A DNA stretch of 64,000 nucleotides, taken from the NCBI GenBank assembly GCA_011799875.1, contig CM022302.1, positions 102,984,237 to 103,048,236 of the forward strand, given 5' to 3'. Made by a program: the position numbers and the translations under genes. Numbering within the stretch: position 1 is the first letter of the stretch; each line of letters opens with the position of its first letter. Below, one piece after another: positions 23,072 through 34,564 of the stretch. The notes under the pieces were generated by a model. It saw only the letters and a list, made by a program, of their open reading frames with translations, was not told the origin of the DNA and searched no databases. This DNA is from Thinopyrum elongatum (taxonomy: Eukaryota; Streptophyta; Magnoliopsida; Poales; Poaceae).

Positions 23072-25236
23072 TGTAGGGTAACACAGAAGAAAACAAAAAA
23101 TTTCCGACCTACGCACCAGCCCAGGACCACTATGGAGACTGCATACAAGGTTTGATCATTTTCGTTGCCGACTCGTAGCGCTGCGAAAGTAGAGTCGATG
23201 ACGATCGGCGGTGCAGATCCCCGCAGCTAGGATTTACAACCTCCCAACCGTGAGGATGTATACCCTCATCCGCGCCCCGGACAGCCCTCCGGGAGGCGGT
23301 CGAACAGTCCCCCGAACGGTGTCGCGGACAGCCCTTCGGGAGGACCTTCGAAACTCGGACGGTCACTCGGACAGCCCTTCGGGAGGACTCACAGAACTCG
23401 GACCGTCACTTGGACAGCCCTTCGGGAGGCACTCTCGAACAACCCCTCGGGCACTAAGATCGAAACTATGACCTCTCTACAGAGTTGCACACATACGGTG
23501 TCATCTATCTGGCAGGGCTTCGCCGTCCAGAACTAGTTCCCACCGGAACCCAGACAGCCTTTCGGCTCTACGAAACTCTTTTTGTAGGAGGGAGAGAGAA
23601 GCCAGATCATTGCATGGCACTTGTATGTGAGAAGGGATGAGTGTGGAGGGCTGCCCCTCCACCTCTATTTATAGGAAATCCCAAGGGGTAGGGTGGTTTT
23701 ACAATAAAAACCAAAAGCACATGAATGAAGTCCTTCCACAAAGGGTATAAGGGTGAAACCATGGAACAAGAGGGGCTCCAAGGTGGAGCCCCAAGTGTGG
23801 CCGGCCACACCCCATGATGGCCCCCCCAAGGGGGCTCTCATCCATCCATGTCACCCCAAAAGATCTTGGGACAAAGCCCAAAATAATGGCTTTCCATAAA
23901 GTAACCCAAAAAGCACTTTCACTATTCACGACGACATTTTTCAGTGTCCGTTCGAACTGAAAATATTTATGTGGGCTTAGAACATTTCCAGTACCCACTA
24001 AAATAATTTTCAACGCGTTCTGGAACAATTCCAGTTTAGTGATTTCATCTGCGAAAAGCATCTGAAGTGGTTCCGGCAGCACCGGAACATTTCCGGTTTT
24101 CATCTCGGAAAATTCCCAGAAGTTGCCAGAATGATTCTGGCACCCTCCAAGAATTATCAGGCATGTGCTGAAACCAATTTGACTTTATGGTATCCTCTGA
24201 AACAACTTTTCAGTATCACCGGAATTCATCCGATGACCTCTCTCGTCGGAACTTTTCCGCTGTGTCCGAAAAACTTTTTTTCAGAAACTTTCTCTCAGAC
24301 TCCCTGTCTAGTATTCAGCAGATAGATGACCCTTAAGCGTGTGACCCTATAGGTTCGGTGAAGTATAGACATGACACGAAACCCCTTCCGATCAATGATC
24401 AACATCGGATCCGTGGACACCCATATTGACCCCTATACCCACACGAATGAATATTTGAGTGAACCTCATGTTGCTGTGTGCTATTCCTGTTGCTTCACGA
24501 TATGTTACAAATACCCGAGGTTAGACATGTTGGCATCCCCATGGATCAACGATTTGTCTACTATACCAGTTACCTCGTTACCGGTATTGTTCTCTTTTCT
24601 CGTTACCGTGTTCCGGCATCCCCGTGATCAAATCACAAAGTGTCTGGCCAGACGATGATGGATACCGTAACACCGAGAGGGCCCAGAGATATCTCTCCAT
24701 CGTCGGAGGAGAAAATCCCAATCTCGAGCTATCAAGTTACTTGACACACTTTTCCATGAACCCGTAAGCCGCCGTAATAGCCACCCATTTACGGATGACG
24801 TTTAACAAACCCCAAAGTTCATGAAGCAAGCATGAAGAAACTCGATACTCTCATGATCTAAGGAATTATGCAAACTTTAACTTCTCTGTGTTATTAACCA
24901 TTAACTTATGACGAACGTATCTCATAGCATAACATCAATCCAGGTCGATTCAACACAAATGTTCTGCTAACATTGTGCCCTCAAAGTTGCTGGCATAGAC
25001 ATGCCCATGATTGGGAAAACATAATCATCATGCAACACTTGAACTAGTCTTAGAGGCACGACTAGGAATACATTTTTCCGTTTATTACTCCACACGTGCA
25101 CATGGGTTTTCCCCAGAGGCTTTATGGATATACGGGCTCGGGAACCACAACAGTTATAGCATGGAACATAAACATAATTATGAATAGGTAGATAATAAAT
25201 AACATTTATTATTGCCTCTAGGGCATATCTCCTACA
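23072..25236 (-). repeat. 3' LTR of minus-strand decayed Copia
   Basis: 2165 bp. On the plus strand it begins TGTAGGGTAACACAG and ends CATATCTCCTACA. The minisatellite at about 23270-23455 has one unit more than the plus-strand copy. A CTATTTATAGGAAATCC motif near 23663 is a possible TATA region for the minus strand. Confidence 0.92.
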
Positions 25237-25247
25237 GACTCCCACTT
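25237..25247 (-). other. Polypurine tract, minus-strand decayed Copia
   Basis: The minus strand reads AAGTGGGAGTC next to the 3' LTR, identical to the plus-strand copy. Confidence 0.8.
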
Positions 25248-25539
25248 GCACTAGAGTCAATAATCTAGTTGATGCTAATGCACTTTACACCTGTGGCACA
25301 CTGGTGTAAATATGCTTCGCTTTTGGTATAGCCTGATGTCCAACGGATCTGACGACTTCAGCTCCGTGTGTATCATTGCATATCCCTACGTTTTCACGCT
25401 TTCACAAAATTCATATTTTGTGTGGACTTGGCTTTGTATGTATGCGAATCGTAGGTCGAACCTAGATTCCTCAGACTGAGTTATGGAGCTACTACCTGCA
25501 GTAGTGTCCCATTGACAAAAGCCATCTTGGAACCATACT

Positions 25540-27910
25540 AAGTTCATGAATGAACTATATGATTCAACATCTTCTTTTTCACTTTAAAAGCGGCAACATA
25601 CTTCGCCTCTGTTATAGAATTCGCCACAGTAACTTGTTTGGAACATTTTCCAACTAACTGTGCCACCACATTGTGTGTTACACAAAACCCTTAATTTAAA
25701 TCAAAAATCGCGCGGAGAAAAGATGAAGACTGTATCGATGTAACATTTTACAACGAACTCTTCATGATATCCGCTTGCGAGAAAACATGTCATCAGTGCT
25801 ACTCTTAGCACTCAATGACACTTTTCACTGTTGTCCTATGATCAGTACTTTTGATCACTTTGGTATCTATACTCGCAACACCTTGGGAGTATCGGACATA
25901 TCTGGTTGTTTTTACATACCATGGAATACATGATTAATCCAAACACGAAGGTGTGTGGAATATCCATCATGTATTTTGCTCATCAGTGTTTTTTTGGGAC
26001 ACCGAATCTTGCAAAAACTCTTTCCATGTGACTTCGGCAAGAATCACTCCTTGGCGTTTTAAATGCTAAAAAGTTTTAGCATCTTGTCAATATGTATTCA
26101 TTGCTTAGCCCCATTAGGTAAATCTATCTCCATAGATCATCATGCCTAATATTGAGGCTATTTAGCCCAAGCACTTCATCGAAAACTATTTTCAAATGAA
26201 GTCCTAATTCGTGTCAAGAAATTTATTTCCAATTAACAGTGTGTCAAGCACACAAGGTTTTTAGAAATATTATTAGGCTCCCACTTACTTTCTTGAATTA
26301 TAAGCATCTTCGTTACCCATTGATGAAATCAAACCCCTTTGACCATTTCATCAAAACACGAAGATTCCAACTCCATTTTGCTCTCTTCTGTCCATCGCTG
26401 GAACTCTGAAGTTTGCACCCTTACTAGCATCCTCTGGATAGACAAAATGCCTTGGACTGCAACACATGCAAGTCCTTGGTTTCATTTCCATCAGATGGAA
26501 ATATTTTTGTCATCCATGTTTCATATCTCATGATTGAAATATGTATTAATTGCTAGATCAACCAGAACCGACTTTAAGCATCGCTACGATGAAACAACCT
26601 CATCGTAGTCAACTCCTTGAACTTGTTATTGCAACAAGTCGAGCTTTATGGATAAAACATTTTTATCCGTATCAGTTTTAAGTTCCATTAATATTTGATA
26701 GACTCTAAGTCTTCCGAAAGGTGTATCAAGATTTTAATCTTGAATCACTTATATGGAAACTATCTCGGATTGTATTGGCATTTAGCCAATTCCGGAGTCA
26801 GGGCCCATCAATGCTTCCTTGTGTATCGTAGGTATATTGTTGTCTAACAACAATATCTCATTTGCGCACCTGAGAGGTTTGCACGAGCCTTGCCTACGTG
26901 GTTCTGCTGCAAGTTCGACCGAAGTCCATACATTTTATTGTAGAGACTTCCGTATCAGTCGCAGTAGGAAACTCTGGAATCACTTCCAAGGTCTCTTTCC
27001 TTTGACCTGATGACGAAGATACTGTTATCTCGTCGAGTTGCACTATTCTCCCACTCACCTTTTTGAAAGAACTATTCTCTTTAAAAGCATACCGTTTTGT
27101 GGCAAAAACCCTTTGCCTCGGTATAGTGGTGGGGGAATACCCAATGACTTGGGATAACCTACAAAGTAGCACTTGTCTGATTTGGAATAGGTTTGTAACC
27201 TTTTACACAAGCCCCATATTCCAAATGTTAAGAAAAGATATAACATGGTTGGGCGTACCATACCATGGTGTCATTTCAACAGACCTGATGGAGCTCTTTT
27301 CAGTGTAAAAGCCGCAGTCTCTAAAGCATCACTCTTTAAAAGGGATAATGGCAAATTTATTTATGTCATCTTTGATCTTACCATTTCATAAATGGTTCGA
27401 TTACATCTTCACGGACTTTTCACTTGCAGTGGTGTTCCGGGAGGTGCAAGTTATGAAAACCCTTTTCACAACTCATCAGACATTCGCTAAACTTGTTAAC
27501 TCAAATATTCCTTTCTGCAATCGAATTGTAGAAACATAATTTTCTTGTTACAATAACTTCTACTTCATTTTTGAAAACCTTTCGAATGACTTCAAAAGAT
27601 CTAGACTTACGTCTTATCAAGTAAATATCCATATATCTACTTGAGTCATTTATGAAGATAGATAAATCCACTACTTGCAACAACATTTATTGAACTACAC
27701 ACATCAAAATGTATGATCACCAATAAGTTTGTTGCTCGTTCCTTATGGCCTATGAACGGTATTTCAGTCACTTTACTTTTCGGAGGAAAGTTGCAAGTGT
27801 CAGATGATTCAAAATCAAGCGACTTCAAAATCCATCATAATGGAATTTTTCCATGCAGGTTTCTCCAATGTGACCCAATGCAGTGCCACACTTGTGTGGT
27901 ATTCTCTTAG
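25540..27910 (-). pseudogene. pol relic (RNase H, RT, integrase) of minus-strand decayed Copia
   Basis: On the minus strand, relics appear in Copia order. Integrase fragments are at 27910-26900, including YMDIYLIRRKSRSFEVIRKV and KLCFYNSIAERNI with a stop at 27501, then CYFVGYPKSLG near 27170. The RT region is around 26700-26150. The RNase H region is around 25810-25600. The second integrase Asp is lost in exactly the same wording as in the plus-strand copy, and so are many of the stops. This is shared ancestry of the broken state, not independent decay. Confidence 0.8.
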
Positions 27911-30560
27911 TCTTACGACATTTAGCGTCAGTGTTATGGATGTATCATATTACTATCAATATTCATAACATACGTCCCATCTAGATGGAAGCATGGCCCT
28001 TCATGTTATTCATAATACTGAACAACAATTGTTTTTTTTTATGAACAACCCTTTTGCAACAACATTGTGCAAGGGGCTAGAGTGTAAAACTCTAAAATGA
28101 TTTATGAAGGTAAATCCAGAGGTAATATATTATTATCATTATTCATAACATACATCTCATTCTCAATGAAAGTATGGCCCTTATGTTATTCATAACATCG
28201 AACATAAAAAGTTCTCTTATGAACAACCGTCTTGCAAGATACCTTATGCAAGGGGCTAGAGTGTAAAACTCTAAAATGAATTATGAAAGTAAATACAGAC
28301 GGTAATACACCGATGGAAGGTATAGCAACATTTACTATGTTCCCTGTGTATACCTAAACCTCATCCCTGGCTAGTCTTTCAGGCCATAGTAGTTCTTACA
28401 TCGAGTTGCAACAGAATGCAATCGAGCGGGTATCTTTGTGATTAACTCACAATACCCAAGAATTAGTGATTAACATGTTTAACCATAATTCCCAAGAACT
28501 ATATCTTTGACCAGCCTTCTATACATCAAAAACTTGTATGACATTCATACATGAGCTGGATATTCCAGTCTTCTCTCTTATTGCCTTTATACTTCTAACA
28601 GTTTAACTTTCAGTATTTCTCCTACTCTCAGAAGAAGCATCCAACTTAAGAGTGGCGTTAGCCCCGGACTTCCTAGGCATGAAAGTTTCACTAACACCCT
28701 TCGGACACTTCCTTTCTCTTTAAGTTATTGTTTTATTCACCTTTCATCATATGACAGGCGTTCTCCTGGATTCCTCTCTTATCAGTCTAATGCATAGTAA
28801 ACTCCTTTACTAATAGTTTGCAAACAAACATTGCTTTGGATATCTCATATCTTTTAGCCTTTGTCTGTCTCTGAAAATGATTTTCAGATTCCATGAATAT
28901 CACATAACTATCCAAACTTTCGAAGTTCGGGTCTCATGGAAGCAAACATATTGCACTTGACTGAAACGGAATTCTAGCTTTTGGATCGAAGGACGAGAGT
29001 CACATGATCCATAGCATTAGCGGGAGAATACCAAAAGTATGCGATAGGACAAAGTCCTTCTCAGCACTCTTGAGGACAATCCTCACATTACGTTACCAAC
29101 CGTAAAGTTTTAACCAGATATTTAACCGCTATTCAAATTTAATAGGGAAGGTGGAAACGCGAGCCATTATTCTACAACTATTATGCAAACCACACTTAGA
29201 CAGTGTTCAAAATTAATTGCACTGAGAATTAAACAAGTTAATTCAAAAGTGCGCTCCCACTCAAATCAATATCTCTCATAATTGATTGTGAGTGATTCAA
29301 GATCCAGACTTCAATTCATCGCCATAGAATCATCATCTCATGACGGGAATTTTAATCGGTAGGCCAACTTGCCGATCACATCTCTATGTGACTCTTGTTC
29401 ATCTTTCGATGCGTGTGTTCCGAGCTCAGGATGATCCTGCCATGAACGTCAAGACAACCAAGTGATCTTGCTACGAGGTCTGACCTCACCCGCCTCACAC
29501 ATCCCTAATCGTTCGTACCCATGCAACCATGGCGTACCCCGAAAAGTTAGGTGCCGTGACGGTGCTACACTTGGGAGAACACTAACTACTTGATATTTTT
29601 CTGAGAGATCACCCTAATAAAAAGAGACTACCGCGCAATCAAGAAGGGTGCATCATAAGGGATAAACATCTCAGGCAATTCATAATAGCATGATATGGTA
29701 TAGCCCTTTCTGACGGAGAAGTCTTGTATTTCTTTGTCTTCGGCATTTGCGTCGGTGTTCACCTTCGCGAAGATTGCCACCACCTTGTCGATGCACCAGA
29801 TAATATTGCTATCTCTATAGCTAATAAAATAATGCATTACTTAAGGTTGACACACAGGTCAATAAAGTGACAATCATATGGCTCCAGCCATCATGCCGAA
29901 TCATGACACGCAGGTCATGTTAATCAATTTACATCATATAGTCATCTCATACATAATCAAATTAATATGAGCACTGCTATACCACATCACATGCACATGC
30001 AAACCCTCCTGCAAAACCAAGTTAGACGCCTCTAATCGGTACATGCAAAAACTTGTTTTACGTGGCTTCTAAGGTTTCGAAACAAACCGAAGCTACCAAC
30101 GTCCATCATCAAGTATGATAATTCAAGTCGCTAAATTAACTTCGCGGGGTGTATGAAGCACGAGATAATAAAATCTCGAACCCCATACTAAACTGCGTCA
30201 TACGCATGACCCCCGTGCAGATCATATCTGCATTGCCCTTTCATATGCGAAACATCCATCTTTCTTTAACTATGGTGGAACCCAAAGAACTGTTAGCACT
30301 TCGTTGATCTGTCAATCAGCATACTCAGGAGCAGCATGAAAGGATCGCGGATTGCCAGAACTTTGTGAGATTCCACCATGCCGTCAAGATCAAGATTATG
30401 CAAATTCAAGGGAAGCAACAGGAACATCGGGTAACAGATTTCATCTGCTACCCGCCCAAATAATTTTCAGTAATAGAACTCATCTACTACCTAATTATAT
30501 TGTGCAACACCCATACATCTCTATGTATTCTAGATCGCAACCTGCATCTATGCATAGCAC
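27911..30560 (-). other. Leader and gag-position region of minus-strand decayed Copia
   Basis: Colinear with 12784-15440 of the other copy. It contains the same 69-codon frame (29837-29628) and the same two imperfect duplications (about 27930-28080 and 28110-28290). No capsid, zinc knuckle or protease motif was found. Confidence 0.6.
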
Positions 30561-30574
30561 GGCTCATGATGCCA
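30561..30574 (-). other. Primer-binding site, minus-strand decayed Copia
   Basis: The minus strand reads TGGCATCATGAGCC one base inside the 5' LTR. Same 14-mer as in the other two related elements. Confidence 0.8.
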
Positions 30575-30575
30575 C

Positions 30576-32741
30576 TGTAGGGTAATGCAGCAGAAAACAA
30601 AAAATTTCTGACCTAAGCACCAGCCCAGGACCACTATGGACACTGCATACAAGGTTTGATCATTTTCGTTACTGACTCGTAGCGCAGCGAAAGTAGAGTC
30701 GATGACGATCGGCGGTGCAGATCCCCGCAGCTAGGATTTACAACCTCCCAACCGCGAGGATGTATAGCCTCATCCGCGCCCCGGACAGCCCTCCGGGAGG
30801 CGGTCGAACAGTCCCCCGGACGGTGTCGCGGACAGCCCTTCGGGAGGACCTTCGAAACTCGGACGGTCACTCGGACAGCCCTTCGGGAGGACTCACAGAA
30901 CTCAGACCGTCACTTGGACAGCCCTTTGGGAGGCACTCTCGAACAGCCCCTCGGGCACTAAGATCGAAACTACGACCTCTCTACAGAGTTGCACACATAC
31001 GGTGTCATCTATCTGGCAGGGCTTCGCCGTCCAGAACTAGTTCCCACCGGAACCCAGACAGCCTTTCGGCTCTACGAAACTCTTTTCGTGGGAGGGAGAG
31101 AGAAGCCAAATCATTGCATGGCACTTGTATGTGAGAAGGGATGAGTGTGGAGGGCTGCCCCTCCACCTCTATTTATAGGAAATCCCAAGGGGTAGGGTGG
31201 TTTTACAATAAAAACCAAAAGCACATGAATGAAGTCCTTCCACCAAGGGTATAAGGGTGAAACCATGGAACAAGAGGGGCTCCAAGGTGGAGCCCCAAGT
31301 GTGGCCGGCCACACCCCATGAGGGCCCCCCCCAAGGGGGCTCTCATCCATCCATGTCACCCCAAAAGATCTTGGGACAAAGCCCAAAATAATGGCTTTCC
31401 ATAAAGTAACCCAAAAAGCACTTTCACTATTCACGACGACATTTTTCAGCGTCCGTTCGAACTGAAAATATTTATGTGGGATTAGAACATTTCCAGTACC
31501 CACTAAAATAATTTTCAACGCGTTCTGGAACAATTCCAGTTTAGTGATTTCATCTGCGAAAAGCATCTGAAGTGGTTCCGGCAGCACCGGAACATTTCCG
31601 GTTTTCATCTCGGAAAATTCCCAGAAGTTGCCAGAATGATTCTGGGACCCTCCAAGAATTATCAGGCATGTGCTAAAACCAATTTGACTTTATGGTATCC
31701 TCTGAAACAACTTTTCAGTATCACCGGAATTCATCCGATGACCTCTCTCGTCGGAACTTTTCCGCTGTGTCCGAAAAACTTTTTTTCGGAAACTTTCTCT
31801 CAGACTCCCTGTCTAGTATTCAGCAGATAGATGACCCTTAAGCGTGTGACCCTATAGGTTTGGTGAAGTATAGCCATGACACGAAACCCCTTCCGATCAA
31901 TGATCAACATCGGATCCGTGGACACCCATATTGACCCCTATACCCACGCGAATGAATATTTGAGTGAACCTCATGTTGCCGTGTGCTATTCCTGTTGCTT
32001 CACGATATGTTACAAATACCCGAGGTTAGACATGTTGGCATCCCCGTGGATCAACGATTTGTCCACTATGCCAGTTACCTTGTTACCGGTATTGTTCTCT
32101 TTTCTCGTTACCGTGTTCCGGCATCCCCGTGATCAAATCACAAAGTGTCTGGCCAGACGATGATGGATACCGTAACACCGAGAGGGCCCAGAGATATCTC
32201 TCCATCGTCGGAGGAGAAAATCCCAATCTCGAGCTATCAAGTTACTTGACACACTTTTCCATGAACCCGTAAGCCGCCGTAATAGCCACCCATTTACGGA
32301 TGACGTTTAACAAACCCCAAAGTTCATGAAGCAAGCATGAAGAAACTCGATACTCTCATGGTCTAAGGAATTATGCAAACTTTAACTTCTCTGTGTTATT
32401 AACCATTAACTTATGACGAATGTATCTCATAGCATAACATCAATCCGGGTCGATTCAACGCAAATGTTCTGCTAACATTGTGCCCTCAAAGTTGCTGGCA
32501 TAGACATGCCCATGATTGGGAAAACATAATCATCATGCAACACTTGAGCTAGTCTTAGAGGCACGACTAGGAATACATTTTACCATTTATTACTCCACAC
32601 GTGCACATGGGTTTTCCCCAGAGCCTTTATGGATATACGGGCTCGGGAACCACAACAGTTATAGCATGGAACATAAACATAATTATGAATAGGGAGATAA
32701 TAAATAACATTTATTATTGCCTCTAGGGCATATCTCCTACA
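30576..32741 (-). repeat. 5' LTR of minus-strand decayed Copia
   Basis: 2166 bp, near-identical to 23072-25236. The minisatellite is at about 30775-30960. The outer end CATATCTCCTACA is followed by the TSD CTGAT. Confidence 0.92.
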
Positions 32742-32750
32742 CTGATACCA
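32742..32750 (-). other. Primer-binding site of the short-LTR Copia, target of the nested insertion
   Basis: The minus strand reads TGGTATCAG directly after the LTR end TCTAACA. This is the classical start of an initiator-Met PBS in Copia elements. The first five bases on the plus strand (CTGAT) are also the TSD of the decayed Copia, so that insertion split this PBS. Confidence 0.75.
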
Positions 32751-32906
32751 TGTTAGAAGGGAGAGAGAGATTGGTGGAATAGTTTGTTGTATTGCTTGAG
32801 CCTCGTTAGCATATATATAGGAGTACAATGATCAACTTGGAGTTCAAGATAAGGCAGGACCAAATCCTAGTCTATCCTATACTTCCTAATAATCATATAC
32901 TCAACA
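32751..32906 (-). repeat. Short (156-bp) Copia LTR
   Basis: On the minus strand it starts TGTTGAGTATATG and ends CCCTTCTAACA, directly followed by the PBS. It contains a TATATATATGC TATA-like stretch. It is the 5' LTR of the minus-strand element whose leader lies at 3645-4584 and 23007-23071. The other LTR and the coding region are beyond the left edge. The presumed TSD on this side is CCTTG (32907-32911). Confidence 0.75.
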
Positions 32907-33564
32907 CCTTGTGAGCTTGAAGTGGTCATCGTGTGCCTCCACTCCCCCCACAATGCGCAAAAAACAATGGTTTCCTCACGAAAACAGAAACAAAACCATG
33001 GATCATCCGGAAAAGTTGGGTTTGAAGCAAAGTAGTCCTTCTGTAGTTGCCATGCTCCGCACACCCTATACCGATTGATCACTCTTCTCCTGTTAATCGA
33101 GCCCTTGAAGTTGAGAATATGCTCTACTTGCCGGACATACCATTGTGGCTTCCGGGCCAGCGACGACGTCTCTGGCGGCGAGGACATAGGAGTGCTGCCG
33201 GTGATGATATAATCTGTCATCATGATATAACACTGAGGCAAATATGTTAAATACAGATAAAGAAAGTTCAATAATCACAATGAAAGTAAAAAACTTGCGA
33301 GATAACATTCATTTTTTTTGTTTTGTTGTTGTAGGCTATCATCGCCGGCACATATTTTTGTTGTATAAAACTGGATGAATTTTTATCCTCTCCCAACGAT
33401 GTCGTTTTAGGACCCTTGTTGATGTTTTTTTAATGTCGATATAATCCACCTCAATCTTTCTCATATTCTACAAAATTAAACATATATGGAAATACATCTT
33501 TTGAGTGCTATATATCATGTGCAACATACGTACAAAAGAAGAATAATTATTTGCATGCGCCTCT
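32907..33564. other. Host-like DNA left of the Tat element
   Basis: AT-rich, with no convincing gene. A minus-strand open frame (33271-32867) runs into the LTR, and only its C-terminal part is LTR; no family was recognised. A TTTTGTTGTTGTAG stretch near 33320 resembles a 3' splice site. The last 200 bases resemble 54250-54490 on the far side of the Tat insertion, suggesting an old local duplication. It ends with the TSD CCTCT (33560-33564). Confidence 0.5.
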
Positions 33565-34521
33565 TGTCGGGGGATGAACCCCGGGCAGGCAACGAAACCC
33601 GGATCCTTTTAAAAAACATCAGGGCTGGCATCGCCCCTCAATTCGGCTCGCACTTGGCCGGGTTCCCCAACCCGGCCAAGTCCCTCACCCCGGCCAAGAA
33701 CGCAACACAGCCAGGCCTGCTAGCGCATGCCGGCTGAACCCGACAAACCAAGGCTTCTCCAACAAGCCAGCGCCCTCATGGTGTCTTCCTCACCCTAGCC
33801 ACGGGTCAGCTCCCGTCCCATCCAAGGCGTACGACGGAACAAGTCCCCGTAGAGGGCATGAGCGTGGCTACAGTGGCCCACCAACCCCGTTGACTGGCAG
33901 GAGCATGGCTACAGTGGCTCACCTACTCCGCTGACCAGGGCCGGCATGGCAAGAGTGCGCCCCTCGTCCTGCTGACGCAAGCCGATGGCGACCAGGCGGT
34001 GCGCCACTGTAGCCGAGCCGGCCCAACCACTCCATGACGCACGACAAGATGGAGAACAGTGCCCCCTGGCGCACGGGGCCCGCGCCCGGAGAACTCGACG
34101 AATCCTGGTACCCGGCGGGTCCCAGCTCCGGCTTCCCAGACGCTGACATCCCAGCCCCATGGCCTTGTAACTTTACCATTGTGACCCTGGGGGGTTGACC
34201 TATAAAACCTCCCAGGGAGCCCCCGTGCAAAGGGTCGACCATCAGTAGAATACACACATACACAAGGAGAAGGAGCAGCCTAAGCCTTGGCCTGTCTTCC
34301 TCCTTCCCCCAAACAGCTCCAGGAGCAACTCTGTACTACTCCACATATGAACCACACTCGGCAGGACTAGGGGTGTTATCTCTCCGGAGAGCCCCGAACC
34401 TGGGTATGTCTTGCGTCCCTTGCTCGCTCATGCCAACCTCGCCTCTGGAGCCCACCGGTGCCCTTGAGTCTGTCCCTCTCTTTAGCCATCCTTTGGCATC
34501 TGCCGTGCGCCCAGCACGACA
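33565..34521 (+). repeat. 5' LTR of the Tat element
   Basis: 957 bp, about 50 bp longer than the 3' LTR because of small indels, including extra bases around 33690 and 34075-34115. It carries the TATA-in-hairpin at 34185-34217. Open frames on both strands (33909-34263) recur in the 3' LTR and are not genes. Confidence 0.93.
34185..34217 (+). promoter_or_regulatory. TATA box in loop of an inverted repeat (Tat 5' LTR)
   Basis: CCCTGGGGGGTT and AACCTCCCAGGG (one mismatch) enclose GACCTATAA, with CCTATAAAACC as the TATA box on the plus strand. In the 3' LTR the arms are perfect (53907-53939). Transcription is expected to start some 30 bases downstream. Confidence 0.65.
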
Positions 34522-34523
34522 GT

Positions 34524-34541
34524 TGGCGCCCACCGTGGGGC
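34524..34541 (+). other. Primer-binding site of the Tat element
   Basis: TGGCGCCCACCGTGGGGC lies two bases after the LTR. The first seven bases match the tRNA-Asp-type complement (TGGCGCC) and then diverge. The position is right for a Gypsy PBS. The exact primer tRNA is not decided here. Confidence 0.7.
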
Positions 34542-34564
34542 AGCTCGAGGTCCCAGCCGGAGAC

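Larger units (their letters stand above)
23072..32741 (-). mobile_element. Decayed BARE/Angela-related Copia element, minus-strand copy
   Basis: 9670 bp with LTRs 23072-25236 and 30576-32741. The TSD CTGAT is at 23067-23071 and 32742-32746. PBS and PPT are intact. Pol is a string of stops and frameshifts colinear with the plus-strand copy at 10621-20265. The LTR middle sections differ clearly between the two copies, so they are subfamilies rather than a local duplication. It landed inside the PBS of the short-LTR Copia. Confidence 0.92.

Noticed and set aside
32867..33271. Minus-strand 134-codon frame as a host gene
   Set aside because: Its end lies in the short Copia LTR, no family is recognised, and an alternative overlapping frame exists. 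Left as unknown host-like DNA.
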